DNA of 48,508 nt from Bacteroidales bacterium (GTDB lineage Bacteria > Bacteroidota > Bacteroidia > Bacteroidales > UBA932), in NCBI GenBank assembly GCA_017483985.1, contig JAFUUB010000067.1, forward strand, positions 1 through 48,508, written 5' to 3'. This document shows, piece after piece, positions 22,788-31,737 of this stretch (its first letter is position 1; the number at the start of each line of letters is the position of its first letter). Below the pieces are notes generated by a model that was given only the letters and a program-made list of their open reading frames with translations, had not been told where the DNA came from and did not search any database. A program made the position numbers and the translations under genes.

Positions 22788-23792
22788 ATGAAAACCAACA
22801 AGATAGCATGGCTGCTCATCGGAGCGGCACTCCTCACGGGATGCGCCAAGAGCGTATCCGTTTCCGACAATGCGGACAACAAGGCCTACATCGAAGCCTG
22901 GATGGCCAAGAATCATCCGGGCATCAGCGCCTCCGGAACCGGCATATACATCCTCGATGACAAGGCCGGGACCGGTACGACCTACAGCGGCCAGGACTAT
23001 GTCTACATCCGCTTCACGATCCGTGACATGAACGGCAACATCTCCTCGACGACGGAGGCGAAGACGGCCCAGCAGATCGGCTCGTATGACAAGACCTATT
23101 TCTATGGGCCGGAAGTCATCTACGCCGGGAACGAGTCCCTGAGCGTCGGCATGGAAGACCTCCTGACCGGCATGAAGACCGGCGGCACGCGGACCGCCCT
23201 GGTCCCGAACTGGCTCATGGGGTACAAACGGTACGACGATGCCGAGACGTATTACGAAAAGGCCAGCGCTTCGGATTATTCCAATACCGTCTATTCCATC
23301 ACGCTGGTGGACACCTTCGACGACGAGACCGCCTGGGAGACCGATTCCCTCTCGCGTTATCTTGCGAAGCAGTTCCCGACCATCACCAAGCTGGAGGACG
23401 GAATCTATTACCAGAAGGTCTCCGGCACGAGCACCCATACCATCCCGGCAGATTCCACCGTCTATATCAATTACACCGGGCGTCTGCTGAACGGGCAGGT
23501 CTTCGATACCAACGATGAGAAGACCGCCAAGATTGCGGGGATCTACTCCAGCAGCAACACGTATAAACCCACCCAGGTCAACTGGGGAGAAGCCTATTCC
23601 GACCTGACGATGGGCAGCAGCGGGACTTCCATGATCGAAGGGTTCGCCAAGGCCCTGTTCCAGATGCATCCCGGAGAGAAAGGCATCGCCGCCTTCATTT
23701 CGGACAAGGGATACGGCGCTTCCGGATCCGGGATGATCATCCCGTCATACTCTCCCCTGCTCTTCGAATTCGAACTCGTCCCTGAACCGTAA
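22788..23792 (+). CDS. Lipoprotein with two FKBP-type isomerase domains
   Basis: The 334-residue protein has a lipobox at LLTGC (C18 from the ATG at 22788; an ATG at 22776 is also possible and would overlap the previous stop). Two FKBP modules follow: about residues 45-185 (GIYILDDKAGTGTTYSGQDY to ITLVDTF) and about 205-334 (LEDGIYYQKVSG to LLFEFELVPEP). The second keeps more classical features, such as VYINYTGRLLNGQVFDTN and GFAKALFQMHPGEKG. It likely aids folding of envelope proteins. Sits directly after the single-domain relative, suggesting duplication. Confidence 0.85.
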   Translation: MKTNKIAWLLIGAALLTGCAKSVSVSDNADNKAYIEAWMAKNHPGISASGTGIYILDDKAGTGTTYSGQDYVYIRFTIRDMNGNISSTTEAKTAQQIGSYDKTYFYGPEVIYAGNESLSVGMEDLLTGMKTGGTRTALVPNWLMGYKRYDDAETYYEKASASDYSNTVYSITLVDTFDDETAWETDSLSRYLAKQFPTITKLEDGIYYQKVSGTSTHTIPADSTVYINYTGRLLNGQVFDTNDEKTAKIAGIYSSSNTYKPTQVNWGEAYSDLTMGSSGTSMIEGFAKALFQMHPGEKGIAAFISDKGYGASGSGMIIPSYSPLLFEFELVPEP

Positions 23793-23796
23793 GCCC

Positions 23797-25188
23797 ATGG
23801 CGACAGGATCCATTCCGACTGAACTGGGCACCAAGAAGGTCAGCACCCTGCTGAAAGAGTATGCAGTCCCCGGCATCATCGCCATGACTGCATCTTCTTT
23901 GTATAACATGGTGGACAGCATCTACATCGGCCACATCAAGGATGTGGGCTCGTATGCGATCTCCGGCCTGGCCGTGACCTTCCCCCTGATGAACATTTCC
24001 GCCGCGCTCGGCACCCTTGTCGGTGTCGGCGCCGCGACCATGATTTCCGTCCTCCTCGGGCAAAAGAACTACCCCGCAGCCAACAAAGTCCTGGCCAATG
24101 AAGTGACCCTCAACACCCTCATCGGCTTGGTGTTCAGCGCCTGCATGCTCCTGTGGCTGGACCCGGTCCTGACCTTCTTCGGCGCCAGCGAAAACACCCT
24201 GCCCTACGCGCGGAGTTACATGCAGGTCATCCTGATCGGGAACGTATTCACCCACCTGTACTTCGGCCTGAACAGCGTCATCCGTTCCTCGGGCAACCCG
24301 CGCCTGGCCATGGGCCTGACCCTGTTCACGGTCATCTCGAACAGCATCCTCGACCCGGTCTTCATCTTCGGGCTCGGCATGGGCATCCAGGGCGCCGCCG
24401 TCGCGACGGTCCTGTGCCAGTTCCTGGCCCTGTGCTATGCGTTGTGGTACTTCATGGACCAGAAGAAATTCCTGCACCTGCCCAAGCGGATCTTCGCCCT
24501 GGACTGGCGCATCGCCAAGGAATCCCTGGCCATCGGCATGGGGCCCTTCCTGATGAACCTGGCCGCCTGCATCGTTGCTCTGTTCATCAACCAGCAGCTC
24601 CGCAAGTTCGGCGGCGACCTGTCAATCGGCGCCTACGGCATCGTGAACCGGATTTCCTTCCTTTTCGTGATGATCGTCATGGGCCTGAACCAGGGCATGC
24701 AGCCGATCGCCGGCTACAACTACGGCGCCCGTCAGTACAGCCGCGTCAAGGAGGTCTACTTCCTGACGGCCAAGTGGGCCACCTTCGTCCTATGCTTCGG
24801 CTTCATCGTGTCCATGTTCCTGCCGGGTCCCGCCGTCAGCATCTTCACGAACGATCCCGAGCTGAAGGAAATCGCCACCAAGGGACTCCGGATGATGAAC
24901 CTGGTCTTCCCCATCATCGGCTTCCAGATGGTCGCCACCAACCTCTTCCAGTGCCTCGGCATGGTCCAGAAGTCCATTCTCCTGTCCCTGTCCCGGCAAC
25001 TGCTCTTCCTCGTACCCTGCGTCTACCTGCTCCCGATCTGGTTCGGGGTCCGGGGCGTCTGGTACAGTTTCCCCATTTCGGACGGCCTGGCCAGCATCAT
25101 GACCGCAATCTTCCTGGTCAGCCTGGTCCGCAAGCTCACCCGCCTGAAGGATGGCGACGACCCGGCCATCCTCGGCAGCAAAATCTGA
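23797..25188 (+). CDS. MATE family efflux transporter
   Basis: This 463-residue inner-membrane protein belongs to the MATE (NorM/DinF) drug or metabolite/cation antiporters. About twelve hydrophobic segments are seen in two homologous halves. Family landmarks include MVDSIYIGHI, the GVGAATMISVLLGQKN loop and its counterpart GLNQGMQPIAGYNYGAR in the second half. Starts four bases after the FKBP gene, ends six bases before the kinase-like gene, so it is mid-operon. Substrate unknown. Confidence 0.95.
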   Translation: MATGSIPTELGTKKVSTLLKEYAVPGIIAMTASSLYNMVDSIYIGHIKDVGSYAISGLAVTFPLMNISAALGTLVGVGAATMISVLLGQKNYPAANKVLANEVTLNTLIGLVFSACMLLWLDPVLTFFGASENTLPYARSYMQVILIGNVFTHLYFGLNSVIRSSGNPRLAMGLTLFTVISNSILDPVFIFGLGMGIQGAAVATVLCQFLALCYALWYFMDQKKFLHLPKRIFALDWRIAKESLAIGMGPFLMNLAACIVALFINQQLRKFGGDLSIGAYGIVNRISFLFVMIVMGLNQGMQPIAGYNYGARQYSRVKEVYFLTAKWATFVLCFGFIVSMFLPGPAVSIFTNDPELKEIATKGLRMMNLVFPIIGFQMVATNLFQCLGMVQKSILLSLSRQLLFLVPCVYLLPIWFGVRGVWYSFPISDGLASIMTAIFLVSLVRKLTRLKDGDDPAILGSKI

Positions 25189-25194
25189 CCCGCC

Positions 25195-25800
25195 ATGGAA
25201 GAAAAGATCCTCATCAACATCGGACGGCAGTTCGGCAGCGGCGGACGCCTGGTCGCCCAGGCGATCGGCCGGAAACTGGACATTCCGGTCTATGACAACG
25301 AACTCATCTCCAAGGCCGCGGAAGAAAGCGGCTTCAGCAAGCACCTCTTTGCCAAGAGCGACGAGAACCGGAGCCTGTTCTCCATCTCCAGCTTCTTCGC
25401 CAACGCCCGTTTCGGCATTGCGGACAACTACGTCAGCGACAACGAACTGTTCCGTATCCAGAGCGACGTGATCCGCAAGATCGCGTCGGAAGGTTCCGCC
25501 ATCTTCATCGGCCGCTGCTCCGACTATATCCTGCGGGACATGCACTGCCTGGATGTCTTCATCACCGCCTCCGACGAGACCCGCATCAAACGGGTTGCCG
25601 AGCGGGAAGGCCTCTCCGCCGAAGAAGCCGAGCGCCTGATCCGGACCAAGGACCGCACCCGCGAAACCTATTATAACTACTTCACTTTCGGGAACTGGGG
25701 CGTCGCATCCAACTACGATGTCTGCATCGACTCCTCCCTGCTGGGTATCGACGCGACCGCCGACCTGATCATCGGACTCCTTGACCGCTTCAGGAAATGA
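25195..25800 (+). CDS. Cytidylate kinase-like family protein
   Basis: The 201-residue cytoplasmic protein is of the cytidylate-kinase-like (Cytidylate_kin2) group rather than true Cmk. The P-loop is GRQFGSGGRLVAQAIG; other landmarks are PVYDNELISKAAEESG, SAIFIGRCSDYIL, and the lid region RVAEREGLSAEEAERLIRTKDRTRETYYNYFTFGNWG. The phosphate acceptor in this group is generally unproven. Its TGA overlaps the ATG of the serine hydrolase gene (ATGA). Confidence 0.9.
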   Translation: MEEKILINIGRQFGSGGRLVAQAIGRKLDIPVYDNELISKAAEESGFSKHLFAKSDENRSLFSISSFFANARFGIADNYVSDNELFRIQSDVIRKIASEGSAIFIGRCSDYILRDMHCLDVFITASDETRIKRVAEREGLSAEEAERLIRTKDRTRETYYNYFTFGNWGVASNYDVCIDSSLLGIDATADLIIGLLDRFRK

Positions 25801-27071
25801 GACGCAGCGCCCGACTCTTCTGCGGCCTGACCACGGTCCTGGCCCTGCTGGCCTGCGTTTCCTGCGGCGGCCGCGAAACCCGTGAGCACCGCCCTACGGT
25901 CAACCTCAACAAGGTGCTGACCAATGCGATGTCGGATACCGCCGACCTCAAGGGGATGGAACGGAAGATCCGCAATTTCATGCAGGAATGGCAGCTCAAG
26001 GGCGTCAGCCTGGCCGTCATGCGGGGCGATTCCCTCTACTATGCCAAGGGCTTCGGCTGGGCGGACCAGCAGAAGGAAGTGGAAATGGCCCCGGGGCATA
26101 TCCTCCGCGTCGCCTCCGTGTCCAAGCTGATCACGGCCGCGGGCATCATGCGCCTGCAGGAGATGGGGAAACTATCCCTCCAGGACAAGGTCTTCGGCCC
26201 GGAAGGCATCCTGAAAGACTCCACCTACCTGCAATCCATCTCCGACCGCAACTACTACCGGATCACGGTGGAAGACCTGCTCCGCCACAAGGGCGGACTG
26301 ACGACCACCGGCGGCGATCCAATGTTCTCCACGCGGTCCATCATGGCCAACAACCACCTCAAGGAAGCGCCGGACCACAAGACGCTGCTGCGCCTGGTCC
26401 TGCGGCGGAAACTGGGCTTCGTCCCGGGAACGTCCCAGTCCTACTCCAACCTCGGTTTCCTGCTGCTGTCCATGGTCATCGAAGAAGTGACCGGAGAGAC
26501 CTACGAGGACTGGATCCAGGAGAACATCCTGCATCCGGCCGGCTGCCGGGACATGCACATCGCCCATAACTACTACAAGGAAAAATACAAGAACGAAGTC
26601 CGCAACTACGTTCCTTCCAACGAACCGCTCTATCCGGAATACAACAACAGCGGCCGGAAGGTCGAACGCTGCTACGGCGGCAACGATATCACGGCCCTCT
26701 CCGGTGCCGGCGCCTGGGTGGCCTCCCCCGCCGAACTGGCCCTGTTCGTCGCCTCCATCGACGGACGGCCCGAGATTCCGGACATCCTGACCCAGGAGAG
26801 CATCGACGCCATGACCGAGTACTTCGACAAGGACACCTTCTCCTTCGGCTGGAACGACACCAACCCCGCGGTCGGCTGGACCCGCAGCGGGACCTTCTCC
26901 GGGACCTCCGCCCTCATCAAATATTTCCCGGACGGGGAATGCTGGATCTTCGTGACCAACACCAGCACCTGGAAAGGACCGTCCTTCTCCCGCATCACGG
27001 CGACGCTCTTCAGCGAACTGCGCCGTGGCTGGGGCGACAAGTTCCCCAAGCAGGACCTCTTCCACGAATAG
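25797..27071 (+). CDS. Beta-lactamase-fold serine hydrolase lipoprotein
   Basis: This 424-residue envelope protein has a lipoprotein-like signal (LLAC at C20 or VSC at C23). Its body is a class C beta-lactamase/penicillin-binding-like domain: nucleophile motif SVSK (S107 to K110), second motif YSN (216-218) and a third motif that reads RSG in VGWTRSGTFSG instead of the common HxG or KTG. Likely activities are D-amino-acid peptidase or esterase work on cell-wall fragments; beta-lactam resistance should not be assumed. It ends the plus-strand operon and stops three bases before the convergent comEC. Confidence 0.9.
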   Translation: MRRSARLFCGLTTVLALLACVSCGGRETREHRPTVNLNKVLTNAMSDTADLKGMERKIRNFMQEWQLKGVSLAVMRGDSLYYAKGFGWADQQKEVEMAPGHILRVASVSKLITAAGIMRLQEMGKLSLQDKVFGPEGILKDSTYLQSISDRNYYRITVEDLLRHKGGLTTTGGDPMFSTRSIMANNHLKEAPDHKTLLRLVLRRKLGFVPGTSQSYSNLGFLLLSMVIEEVTGETYEDWIQENILHPAGCRDMHIAHNYYKEKYKNEVRNYVPSNEPLYPEYNNSGRKVERCYGGNDITALSGAGAWVASPAELALFVASIDGRPEIPDILTQESIDAMTEYFDKDTFSFGWNDTNPAVGWTRSGTFSGTSALIKYFPDGECWIFVTNTSTWKGPSFSRITATLFSELRRGWGDKFPKQDLFHE

Positions 27072-27073
27072 AC

Positions 27074-28165
27074 CTACATCGACGCAATGATGCCCAGCAC
27101 CTGCAGCAGGAGCCGGGCGACGGCGTCGTCGGCCGCCACGAGCCAGGCCGGGCAAAGCCCGATGGCGGAGAGGAAGGTACAGCCGGCGGAAAGGATAACC
27201 AGGGCGGAGGTCATCGGCATCGCCAGCAGGTTGGTCAGCAAGAAGTACTTCGGGAAAGTCCCGAAACGCAGCCAGGCCAGGGGGCCGGTAAAGAGCTGGC
27301 AGGATATCGACAGCGCCATCATCTCCCACATGCGGCGGGGCAGGTTCCAGCGGTCTTTCCGCGGTCCTTCGGACGGATACCAGGCCTGCAGGCGGGGAAG
27401 CACCAGCACGATCCCGGCCATCGCCAGGTAGGACAGCTGGAATCCGGCCGACGATACGACGGAAGGGTCCAGGGTGAGCTGCAGGGTCAGCGCACCGCAC
27501 AGCACCCGCACCGGTGAAGGATGCCGTTCCAGGAGCAAAGCCAGTTCCCGGAGCAGGATGAACAGGAAGGCCCGCACCAGCGATGGGGCAGCCCCCGTCA
27601 TCCACGTGTAGGCACCGGCCGCAAGGATCAGGAAGACGCTTCGCAGGCGCCGGGTCCACAAGCCGTTGCCCAGGGGTTTCGTCAGCCACAGCAGAAGCAG
27701 GTACAGGATTCCCAGGTGCAGGCCGGAGAGCGCCAGGATGTGCGAAGCCCCGCTTTCCCGGAACACCCGGACCGTCTCCTGCTCCAGTCCGCTCCGGTCG
27801 CCGGTCATCAGGGCCAGGACCAGCGCGCCGGTCTGACCGGAAGGGAACGGGATGCTTCGGACCTGGCTGCGGAGCACCTCCCCGGCCGCCGGGTCGGGAC
27901 CGAAGGACCGGCCATCCAGTCCGCCGGTGACCCCGCACAGCAGCCCGATGCATCCGAACAGGACGGCGACGGCGGCATAGCGGCGCCCCCGGCCCGACAG
28001 CAGGAGCAGCAGGGCGGCGGCCGGCAGCAGCGCACAGACCCCAGCCACGGCATGAAGGGCGGAAGCGGCATGCTGCCAGGCGGGAAAAGCCATCAGGAAA
28101 GTCCCCAGGAAGACGCCGCCGGCCAGCGGCAGGGACACGCTCACGATCTCTCTCTCCTCAGTCAT
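27074..28165 (-). CDS. Short ComEC/Rec2-type membrane protein
   Basis: The 363-residue multi-pass protein consists of the ComEC competence domain alone: ALVLALMTGDRSGLEQETVRVFRESGASHILALSGLHLGILYLLLL is the diagnostic region, followed by MTGAAPSLVRAFLFILLRE and DPSVVSSAGFQLSYLAMAGI. Full ComEC proteins also have an N-terminal OB-fold (DUF4131) and a C-terminal metallo-beta-lactamase-like nuclease; both are missing, giving about half the usual length, as in many Bacteroidota. It would form the inner-membrane channel for single-stranded DNA uptake. It diverges from ackA. Confidence 0.9.
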   Translation of the reverse strand: MTEEREIVSVSLPLAGGVFLGTFLMAFPAWQHAASALHAVAGVCALLPAAALLLLLSGRGRRYAAVAVLFGCIGLLCGVTGGLDGRSFGPDPAAGEVLRSQVRSIPFPSGQTGALVLALMTGDRSGLEQETVRVFRESGASHILALSGLHLGILYLLLLWLTKPLGNGLWTRRLRSVFLILAAGAYTWMTGAAPSLVRAFLFILLRELALLLERHPSPVRVLCGALTLQLTLDPSVVSSAGFQLSYLAMAGIVLVLPRLQAWYPSEGPRKDRWNLPRRMWEMMALSISCQLFTGPLAWLRFGTFPKYFLLTNLLAMPMTSALVILSAGCTFLSAIGLCPAWLVAADDAVARLLLQVLGIIASM

Positions 28166-28181
28166 CTCGAATCTTATTTCC

Positions 28182-28212
28182 TTGCTAAAATAGCGATTCT
28201 TTGTTAACTTTG
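28182..28212 (+). promoter_or_regulatory. Promoter of the ackA-pta operon
   Basis: TTG at 28182-28184 and TAACTTTG at 28205-28212 are separated by 20 bases, the consensus layout for Bacteroidota. The ackA start follows 30 bases after the -7 box. Confidence 0.7.
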
Positions 28213-28242
28213 CGCGGATAACACGAAAATAATTCCATTCTT

Positions 28243-29460
28243 ATGATCATACTCGTCATCAACTGCGGCAGTTCTTCCATCAAGTACCAACTGCTGGACA
28301 TGAAGAGCGACGACATCTTCGATGTCATTGCGAAAGGCATTGCCGAAAAGATTGGTCTGCCGGAAGGCATCCTCCAATATGCACCGACTGGTAAACCGAA
28401 GACGGTCAAGGACTTGCCCATCGCTGACCACAAAGTCGGCATGCAGCTCATCCTCGAAGCCCTTACCAATCCCGAGACCGGCGTGCTGAAATCCCTCGAG
28501 GACATCGAGGCCGTGGGACACCGCATCGTCCAGGGCGGCGATTTCTTCTCCGGCAGCGCCCTCGTCAATGAGGATGTCCTGAAGAAGATCGCCTTCTGCA
28601 GCGACTTCGCCCCGTTGCACAACCCGGCCCACCTCCTGGGTATCGAAGCCATCCAGCATGTCCTCCCGACGGTCCCGCAAGTCGTTACCTTCGACACCGC
28701 CTTCCACCAGACGATGCCGGCCTATGCCTATATGTATGGCCTTCCGTACGAGTATTACGAGAAATTCCGCGTCCGCCGCTACGGTGCCCACGGCACCTCC
28801 CACCAGTTTGTCGCCCAGCAGGGTGCCAGATTCTGCGGCGTGGACCTCGATCATTCCAAGATCATCACCTGCCACCTGGGTGCGGGCAGTTCCATCTGCG
28901 CCATCAAGGACGGCAAATGCGTCGATACCTCCATGGGCTTCTCTCCGCTGGAGGGCATGATCATGGGTACGCGTGTCGGCAACATCGACGCCAATGCCGT
29001 GATCTACCTGGAGAACAAGTTGGGCGTGACCCCGGACGAGATGTCGACCATCCTCAACCGCAAGTCCGGTTTCCTGGGTGTCTCCCAGAAGACCTCCGAT
29101 GCACGCGAGCTCAACGAACTGGCCAACAACGGTGATCCGAAGGCCAAGCTCGCCCTCAAGAAGTTCACCTTCGACATCATCAAGATCATCGGCTCGTACG
29201 TCGCCGAGATGAACGGCGTCGACCTGATCGTCTTCACCGGCGGTATCGGCGAGCACAACAGCCGCCTGCGCCGCCGTGTCCTCGAGAACTTCTCCTACCT
29301 GGGCCTTTCGCTCGATTACGAAGCCAACGCCGCCGCTTTCGGCGAGGATGCCGTGATCACCACCGCCGACTCCACCGTCAAGGCCGCCCTGATCTGCACC
29401 AACGAGGAGCTCGTCATCGCCCGCGATACCATGCACATTGTCGAATCCCTTGAAAACTAA
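28243..29460 (+). CDS. ackA: Acetate kinase
   Basis: This 405-residue cytoplasmic enzyme makes ATP and acetate from acetyl phosphate. Family signatures are the N-terminal phosphate loop LVINCGSSSIKYQL, VGHRIVQGGD, the active-site arginine and histidine region RRYGAHGTSHQFV, TCHLGAGSSICAIKDGK, DTSMGFSPLEGMIMGTRVG and VFTGGIGEHN. Length is standard. These favour acetate over butyrate kinase. The next gene is a phosphotransacylase 14 bases downstream, completing the acetyl-CoA to acetate pathway. Confidence 0.97.
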   Translation: MIILVINCGSSSIKYQLLDMKSDDIFDVIAKGIAEKIGLPEGILQYAPTGKPKTVKDLPIADHKVGMQLILEALTNPETGVLKSLEDIEAVGHRIVQGGDFFSGSALVNEDVLKKIAFCSDFAPLHNPAHLLGIEAIQHVLPTVPQVVTFDTAFHQTMPAYAYMYGLPYEYYEKFRVRRYGAHGTSHQFVAQQGARFCGVDLDHSKIITCHLGAGSSICAIKDGKCVDTSMGFSPLEGMIMGTRVGNIDANAVIYLENKLGVTPDEMSTILNRKSGFLGVSQKTSDARELNELANNGDPKAKLALKKFTFDIIKIIGSYVAEMNGVDLIVFTGGIGEHNSRLRRRVLENFSYLGLSLDYEANAAAFGEDAVITTADSTVKAALICTNEELVIARDTMHIVESLEN

Positions 29461-29474
29461 CGCACATATATACC

Positions 29475-30383
29475 ATGATTACCAAATTCTCTGATGTTTT
29501 CGCCGAGCTCAAGGCCGGCAATGTCTGCAAACGGATGGTCGCAGCCTGGGCTGTCGACGAGCACACCATCGAGGCCGCCAGCAAGGCCGTTGACCTGGGC
29601 ATCGTGACTGCCACCCTCGTGGGTGACAAGGAGATGATCAAGGACGTCTGCGCCAAGAACGATATCGATGTCGAGAAATTCGAGATCGTCAATGAACCCA
29701 ACGAGCTCAAGGCCGTTTCCCGGGCCGTCCAGCTGGTCCATGACGGTGAGGGCGATGTCCTGATGAAGGGCCTCTGCTCGACGGACAAGTTCCTCCGCGC
29801 CATCCTCAACAAGGAGACCGGACTGCTGCCGCCGAAGGGCGTGCTCAGCCATGTCGGTATCATCGAGAATCCGAAATACCACAAGCTCATGTTCCTGACG
29901 GACATGGCCGTTATCCCCCAGCCGGATTTCCGCCAGAAAGTCAAGCTGGCGAACTATGTCATCAAGGTGGCGAAGTCCTTCGGCATCGCGAAGCCGAAGG
30001 TGGCGTTCATCGCTGCTTCCGAGCAGATGCTGGATTCCATGCCGGCTTGCATGGAGGCTGCCATGCTGGCGAAGATGTGCGACCGCGGCCAAATCCCCGG
30101 CTGCATCGCGGATGGCCCGCTGGCCCTGGATGTCGCCATTGATGCCGAGGCCGTGCAGATCAAGAAGCTCGTCAGCCCGGTGGCTGGTGACGCCGATTGC
30201 CTCTGCTTCCCGAACATCGAGTCTGCGAACGTGTTCTGGAAGGCGAATTCCAAGCTTTGCGATGGTGTCAAGCAGGCTGGCATGCTGGTCGGTACGACCG
30301 CTCCGTGCATCCTGGCGAGCCGTGCTGACAGCGCTGAGACGAAGCTGAATTCCATCGCACAGGCTGTCATGTTCGTGAAGTAG
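29475..30383 (+). CDS. Phosphate acetyl/butyryltransferase (short, Ptb-like)
   Basis: The 302-residue enzyme belongs to the PTA_PTB family and transfers an acyl group between CoA and phosphate. Landmarks include ATLVGDKEMIKDVC, GEGDVLMKGLCSTDKFLRAIL, GLLPPKGVLSHVGI, LMFLTDMAVIPQPD and the closing LVGTTAPCILASRADSAETKLNSIA. The length and LMKG.c.T...lra.l motif are closer to phosphate butyryltransferase than to long Pta, but the partner kinase is of acetate type, so acetyl-CoA is the likely substrate. Codon use and stop (TAG) are ordinary. Ends at a large palindromic terminator. Confidence 0.92.
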   Translation: MITKFSDVFAELKAGNVCKRMVAAWAVDEHTIEAASKAVDLGIVTATLVGDKEMIKDVCAKNDIDVEKFEIVNEPNELKAVSRAVQLVHDGEGDVLMKGLCSTDKFLRAILNKETGLLPPKGVLSHVGIIENPKYHKLMFLTDMAVIPQPDFRQKVKLANYVIKVAKSFGIAKPKVAFIAASEQMLDSMPACMEAAMLAKMCDRGQIPGCIADGPLALDVAIDAEAVQIKKLVSPVAGDADCLCFPNIESANVFWKANSKLCDGVKQAGMLVGTTAPCILASRADSAETKLNSIAQAVMFVK

Positions 30384-30389
30384 AGCGAT

Positions 30390-30490
30390 ACAGCAAAAGA
30401 GATTCCTCTTTTCTTCGATCCTCCCCGCAATGCGGGTCCCCTCCCTTCTCGGGAGCCGAAGTCGAAGAAAAGAGGAATCTTTTTTGCTGT
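30390..30490. terminator. Large palindromic bidirectional terminator
   Basis: Arms of 29 bases (30390-30418 and 30462-30490) are inverted with a few mismatches. The 43 bases between them carry two further perfect hairpins: CCCGC/GCGGG (30424-30428 with 30432-30436) and CTCCC/GGGAG (30441-30445 with 30451-30455). The whole would fold as a three-way junction. It lies between the convergent phosphotransacylase and TPM genes and ends in a T-rich run on the plus strand. Confidence 0.75.
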
Positions 30491-30496
30491 TTTACC

Positions 30497-31303
30497 TTAC
30501 CAGGAGCCGGAGGCGCCGCCACCGCCGAAGGAGCCGCCGCCGAAACCGCCGAAGCCTCCTCCTCCGCCAAAGGAGCCGCCACCACCCCAGGAGGAACCGC
30601 CTCCGAAGATGGAACCGCCCGAATGGCCGATCGGGCCGATGTAGATATAACGGCCGCCACCTCCGCCACCGGAATTGCCGCCGCCGTTGTTGTGCTTGGC
30701 AAAATACAGGAAGACCAGGAACAGCAGGCCGAGCAGGATCATCATCGCCACCAGGTCTTCCAGACCGTCTTCACTCCGGTCGCGTTCCACGGAGATCTCC
30801 CCGCTGGCATAGGCCATCAGTTTCTCACAGGCCTCCAGCACCCCGCCGAAATAGTCCCCGCTGCGGAAATGCGGAATCATCTGGTTATCAATGATCCGCT
30901 TGGCATAGACATCGGGGATTGCCCCTTCCAGGCCATACCCGACCTGAATGGAGACCTGGCCGGAGGCGTCGTCGGTCTTGGGCTTGACCAGGACCACGAT
31001 GCCATTGTTGAAATCCTTGCTGCCGACGCCCCAGCCCAGGCCGATGCGTACGGCATACTCTGCCGGCGGATACCCTTCCAGGTCCTGGACCGTGACCACG
31101 GCGATCTGGTTGGACGTTGAATCATCGAAGGCGACGAGCTTCTGCTCCAGGTGCCGCACCTGGGCGGCGGTAAAGATCCCGGCCAGGTCATTGACCAGCC
31201 GCTCCGGCTGCGGACGGGCAGGGATGCCGGCAGCCGGCAGCACCATCACAGCCAGGAACAGCAGACAAAGGGCCCACCGATTAATCTTCGCCGTCATTTT
31301 CAT
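30497..31303 (-). CDS. TPM domain protein with glycine-rich tail (YgcG family)
   Basis: The 268-residue protein has a signal peptide (after MKMTAKINRW, LCLLFLAVMVLPAAG), a periplasmic TPM domain (about 30-150, with LVNDLAGIFTAAQVRHLEQKL, SNQIAVVTVQDLEGYPPAEYAVRIGLGWGVG, NGIVVLVKPK and VGYGLEGAIPDVYAKRII), one membrane helix (about 180-200) and an extreme Gly/Ser tail (repeats of GGGSFGGGG). ATG 31303 is preferred because it starts the signal; it overlaps the previous gene by 23 bases. TPM domains have been assigned roles in envelope stress and photosystem assembly; the substrate here is unknown. Confidence 0.92.
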   Translation of the reverse strand: MKMTAKINRWALCLLFLAVMVLPAAGIPARPQPERLVNDLAGIFTAAQVRHLEQKLVAFDDSTSNQIAVVTVQDLEGYPPAEYAVRIGLGWGVGSKDFNNGIVVLVKPKTDDASGQVSIQVGYGLEGAIPDVYAKRIIDNQMIPHFRSGDYFGGVLEACEKLMAYASGEISVERDRSEDGLEDLVAMMILLGLLFLVFLYFAKHNNGGGNSGGGGGGRYIYIGPIGHSGGSIFGGGSSWGGGGSFGGGGGFGGFGGGSFGGGGASGSW

Positions 31304-31733
31304 GGAAAGAGATTTCGTCCGGAAGTTCGTTGATATCATCCGACCGGTACGGGAAATAGGTCTTCAGCTTTTCGCCGATCAGCACCACGGCCTGTTCCAG
31401 GCCATCGGCATACCGGCCTGCGGCAAAAGCGTCGGACAGGATGCCGCAGACGTCGTTCCAGAAGCCATGCGGCACGGCCTCGTTGATTCCCTTGTCTCCC
31501 AGCACCGCAAACTTGCGGGAATTGCAGGCGACGTAGATCAGCACCCCGTTGCGGGCGGCCGTCCCGGTCATCCCGAGGATATGAAAAGTCCTCAGCGCCC
31601 GTTCCCGCGGGTCTGAGGTACATTTTCTTTCAATGTGGATCCGGATTTCGCCGGAGGTGCTGCGCTCCGCGGCGCGGATGGCAGATTCGACCCGCCGACG
31701 TTCCTCCCGGGAAAGGAAGTCGATGGCTCTCAT
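31281..31733 (-). CDS. TPM domain protein (small, no signal peptide)
   Basis: This 150-residue protein is a second TPM-fold protein: MRAIDFLSREERRRVESAIRAAERSTSGEIRIHIE, then RNGVLIYVACNSRKFAVLGDKGINEAV and FAAGRYADGLEQAVVLIGEKLKTYFP. It has neither signal peptide nor membrane helix, so it is a cytoplasmic or loosely attached relative of its neighbour. It follows the lemA gene by four bases. LemA with one or two TPM proteins is a recurring bacterial cluster. Confidence 0.9.
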   Translation of the reverse strand: MRAIDFLSREERRRVESAIRAAERSTSGEIRIHIERKCTSDPRERALRTFHILGMTGTAARNGVLIYVACNSRKFAVLGDKGINEAVPHGFWNDVCGILSDAFAAGRYADGLEQAVVLIGEKLKTYFPYRSDDINELPDEISFHENDGED

Positions 31734-31737
31734 GGGA

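Noticed and set aside
25797..27071. Beta-lactam resistance gene
   Set aside because: The third motif is RSG rather than KTG or HxG, and lipoprotein anchoring with operon context fits a general serine hydrolase better.
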